Assembly: GCF_030070105.1 (NCBI RefSeq)
Contig: NZ_JASJOO010000006.1
Span: 1 to 64,000, forward strand
Length of the DNA: 64,000 nucleotides
Direction: 5' to 3'
From: Bermanella sp. WJH001
Lineage (GTDB): Bacteria; Pseudomonadota; Gammaproteobacteria; Pseudomonadales; Oceanobacteraceae
Below the pieces are notes generated by a model. That model searched no databases. It saw nothing but the letters and a program-made list of their open reading frames with translations, and was not told the DNA's origin. The translations under genes and the position numbers were made by a program. Shown one piece after another: positions 62,305 to 64,000 of this stretch (the stretch's first letter is position 1; each line of letters begins with the position of its first letter).

Positions 62305-63672
62305 ATGCATATTCATATTTTAGGTATTTGCGGCACGTTCATGGGGTCGTTGGCTCAACTGGCTATTGCACAAGGGCATCGTGTTACCGGCTCTGACCAA
62401 AATGTTTATCCACCCATGAGTACCCAGCTTGAGCAGGCAGGCATCGAAATCATGCAAGGCTTTGATGAAAGCCACTTACAGCCCAAGCCAGATTTAGTTG
62501 TAATTGGTAATGCCATGAGCCGTGGCAATGTGGCGGTTGAGTATGTGTTAAATCAACAGATTCCATATACCTCTGGGCCTGCATATTTAGCGGAGCATAT
62601 CTTAAAAGGTAAATGGGTGATGGCGGTGGCAGGCACTCACGGTAAAACCACCACCACAAGTATGCTGACTTGGGTATTGCAAGATTGCGGTTTTGAACCG
62701 GGCTTTTTAATTGGCGGTGTGCCTAAAAACTTTGGTGTGTCCGCCCGTATGGGCTCAAGTGACTTTTTTGTGGTTGAAGCAGACGAATATGACAGCGCGT
62801 TTTTTGATAAGCGTTCAAAGTTTGTGCATTACCACGGTCGCACGGTGATTTTAAATAATCTTGAATTTGATCATGCGGATATTTTTAATGACATTGAGGC
62901 CATTAAAACTCAGTTTCATCACCTAGTGCGCACGATTCCAAGTGATGGCCAGATCATTTATCCAGCGGATGAAACGCATCTGCAAGCTACCCTGGAAAAA
63001 GGCTGCTGGACCCCTAAAGTACAAATTGGGGTGGATTGGCAATATCAGTTAATTGATGCATCTGGCTCACATTTTAAGGTGTTGCAAAAAGACAATGTGG
63101 TGGGTGAGGTCAACTGGAGCCAAACCGGTATTCATAACGTGAAGAACGCATTGGTATGTATTGCGGCAGCTTACCATGTGGGTATTTTACCAAAGGACGC
63201 CATTGCGGCGTTAAATCGCTTTGAGGGTGTGAAGCGCCGCATGGAGCTGGTTTGCAAGGTGAACGACATCGAGGTTTACGATGACTTTGCTCACCACCCA
63301 ACGGCCATTGAGAGCACCTTGGCAGGGGTTAAAAACAGCGAGCGTTATACCCATATCTGGGCTGTGATTGAACCAAGATCCAATACCATGCGTATGGGAA
63401 TACACAAACAGGCCCTACCAAGCTCAGTTAAAAATGCCGATACCAGTATTTGGTTTCAACCTAAAGGCCTTGATTGGGAAATGCAGCCAGTTATTGATGG
63501 ATGTAGTGAATTAGGCCAATCGGCACTATTAATGGATGACGTAGACGCTATAATCGCCCACCTTGTGGAAAATGCCCAAGCAGGTGATGCCATCGTATTA
63601 ATGAGTAATGGCGGTTTTGCCGGTATTCACCAACAGCTGGCAAACGCTTTAAAGGAAAAGTATGGCGCTTGA
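62305..63672 (+). CDS. mpl: UDP-N-acetylmuramate:L-alanyl-gamma-D-glutamyl-meso-diaminopimelate ligase
   Basis: Mpl recycles cell-wall tripeptide by joining it to UDP-MurNAc. HIHILGICGTFMGSLAQLA at the start, the ATP-binding GTHGKTTTTSMLTW, EADEYDSAFFDKRSKF and YDDFAHHPTAIESTL are characteristic. From this ATG the product is 455 residues and begins exactly as in E. coli (MRIHILGICGTFMG); the upstream TTG would add 15 residues without support. No strong ribosome-binding site is seen. It overlaps ubiX by 11 bases. Confidence 0.94.
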   Translation: MHIHILGICGTFMGSLAQLAIAQGHRVTGSDQNVYPPMSTQLEQAGIEIMQGFDESHLQPKPDLVVIGNAMSRGNVAVEYVLNQQIPYTSGPAYLAEHILKGKWVMAVAGTHGKTTTTSMLTWVLQDCGFEPGFLIGGVPKNFGVSARMGSSDFFVVEADEYDSAFFDKRSKFVHYHGRTVILNNLEFDHADIFNDIEAIKTQFHHLVRTIPSDGQIIYPADETHLQATLEKGCWTPKVQIGVDWQYQLIDASGSHFKVLQKDNVVGEVNWSQTGIHNVKNALVCIAAAYHVGILPKDAIAALNRFEGVKRRMELVCKVNDIEVYDDFAHHPTAIESTLAGVKNSERYTHIWAVIEPRSNTMRMGIHKQALPSSVKNADTSIWFQPKGLDWEMQPVIDGCSELGQSALLMDDVDAIIAHLVENAQAGDAIVLMSNGGFAGIHQQLANALKEKYGA

Positions 63673-64000
63673 ATATGAACAGCATGCACCGATAACCGTT
63701 GCCATTACCGGTGCATCTGGTGCCCCTTATGCTTTGCGGTTGCTGCAGTGTTTAGTGGCCGCTAAGCGCCCTGTGTATGTGATGGTCAGTAAAGCGGCGC
63801 AAGTTGTGTTTGCCACCGAAACACAAGTGAAACTGCCCGGTACACCAGAAAAGATGCAAGCTCATTTAACGCAGTACTGCCAAGCGCAAGAAGGTCAAAT
63901 CCAAGTATTTGGCCGTGAACAATGGTTTGCACCCGTTGCCAGTGGCTCGGGTCGAAAAGGAGCAATGATTGTTTGCCCTTGTTCAACCGGAACCTTAAGT
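63662..64000 (+). CDS. ubiX: Flavin prenyltransferase UbiX (3' end outside window)
   Basis: The first 113 codons of UbiX, which makes the prenylated FMN used by the UbiD decarboxylase in ubiquinone synthesis. VAITGASGAPYALRLL is the FMN-binding start, followed by VMVSKAAQVV and the C-terminal part of the visible sequence FAPVASGSGRKGAMIVCPCS, all diagnostic. AAAGGAAAAGT precedes the ATG, which lies inside the mpl end. The gene runs off the window edge, so its length is unknown. Confidence 0.92.
   Translation, partial: MALEYEQHAPITVAITGASGAPYALRLLQCLVAAKRPVYVMVSKAAQVVFATETQVKLPGTPEKMQAHLTQYCQAQEGQIQVFGREQWFAPVASGSGRKGAMIVCPCSTGTLS

Overview
The window is chromosomal DNA from a moderate-GC, probably marine gammaproteobacterium of the Oceanospirillales/Pseudomonadales type (an Oleispira-, Bermanella- or Thalassolituus-like organism is my inference). 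The basis is gene content and order: RegB/RegA, csiR-csiD-lhgO, Spu/Puu polyamine genes, a dadR/dadA/alanine racemase locus, a NasA/NirBD cluster with a PP2C-kinase fusion, and mpl-ubiX. I see no rRNA, tRNA, CRISPR array, prophage or intact insertion sequence.

Layout. 1-435 holds no gene. 436-4500 is an overlapping three-gene operon of secreted proteins that share an N-terminal 'V(S/T)G(Q/E)' motif. 4655-7445 carries leuA, a divergent holD-like gene and rimI. 7526-11505 has a di-haem peroxidase-like lipoprotein, a SulP anion transporter and a CbiM-like membrane protein. 11556-14059 encodes the RegA/RegB redox two-component pair behind the glutarate repressor gene csiR, which diverges from csiD-lhgO (14222-16458).

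17522-29331 and 36050-41541 form a large diamine catabolism region: agmatinase, putrescine aminotransferase, gamma-glutamylputrescine synthetase, a PotFGHI-type importer, two class I amidotransferases, gamma-glutamylputrescine oxidase, succinate-semialdehyde dehydrogenase and a second class III aminotransferase. These can take agmatine and putrescine to succinate. With CsiD/LhgO, which take glutarate to 2-oxoglutarate, the region can plausibly handle cadaverine as well. Three copies of the palindrome TTGTGATCACAA flank the GntR-type regulator at 21129-21842 and probably define its regulon. Between the two blocks lie a VOC protein, a LysR gene broken by an amber codon, the alanine racemase/dadA/dadR genes and a DAHP synthase preceded by a leader peptide and attenuator.

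41831-45963 is the least understood part. A cyclic-nucleotide-binding-like domain fused to a CoA-acylating aldehyde dehydrogenase diverges from two unknown genes, one with three tandem copies of a roughly 65-residue repeat and one with a FIST_C-like C-terminus. 46859-59991 is a complete nitrate assimilation cluster: nitrate reductase, its flavoprotein partner, NirBD, a free-standing P-box sensor-like protein, a porin, a nitrate/nitrite transporter and a PP2C-kinase fusion. Three sequences matching sigma-54 promoters (nirB, porin, transporter) suggest NtrC-type nitrogen control. The right end has a phosphate-binding-like protein with a porin, then mpl and the 5' part of ubiX.

The strongest leads are the aldehyde-dehydrogenase fusion cluster, the aromatic leader-peptide attenuator, the sigma-54 trio, the TTGTGATCACAA regulon, a PotI lacking its first membrane helix, and a standalone periplasmic P-box protein. 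Family assignments come from reading motifs and remembered homologues; no search was run.
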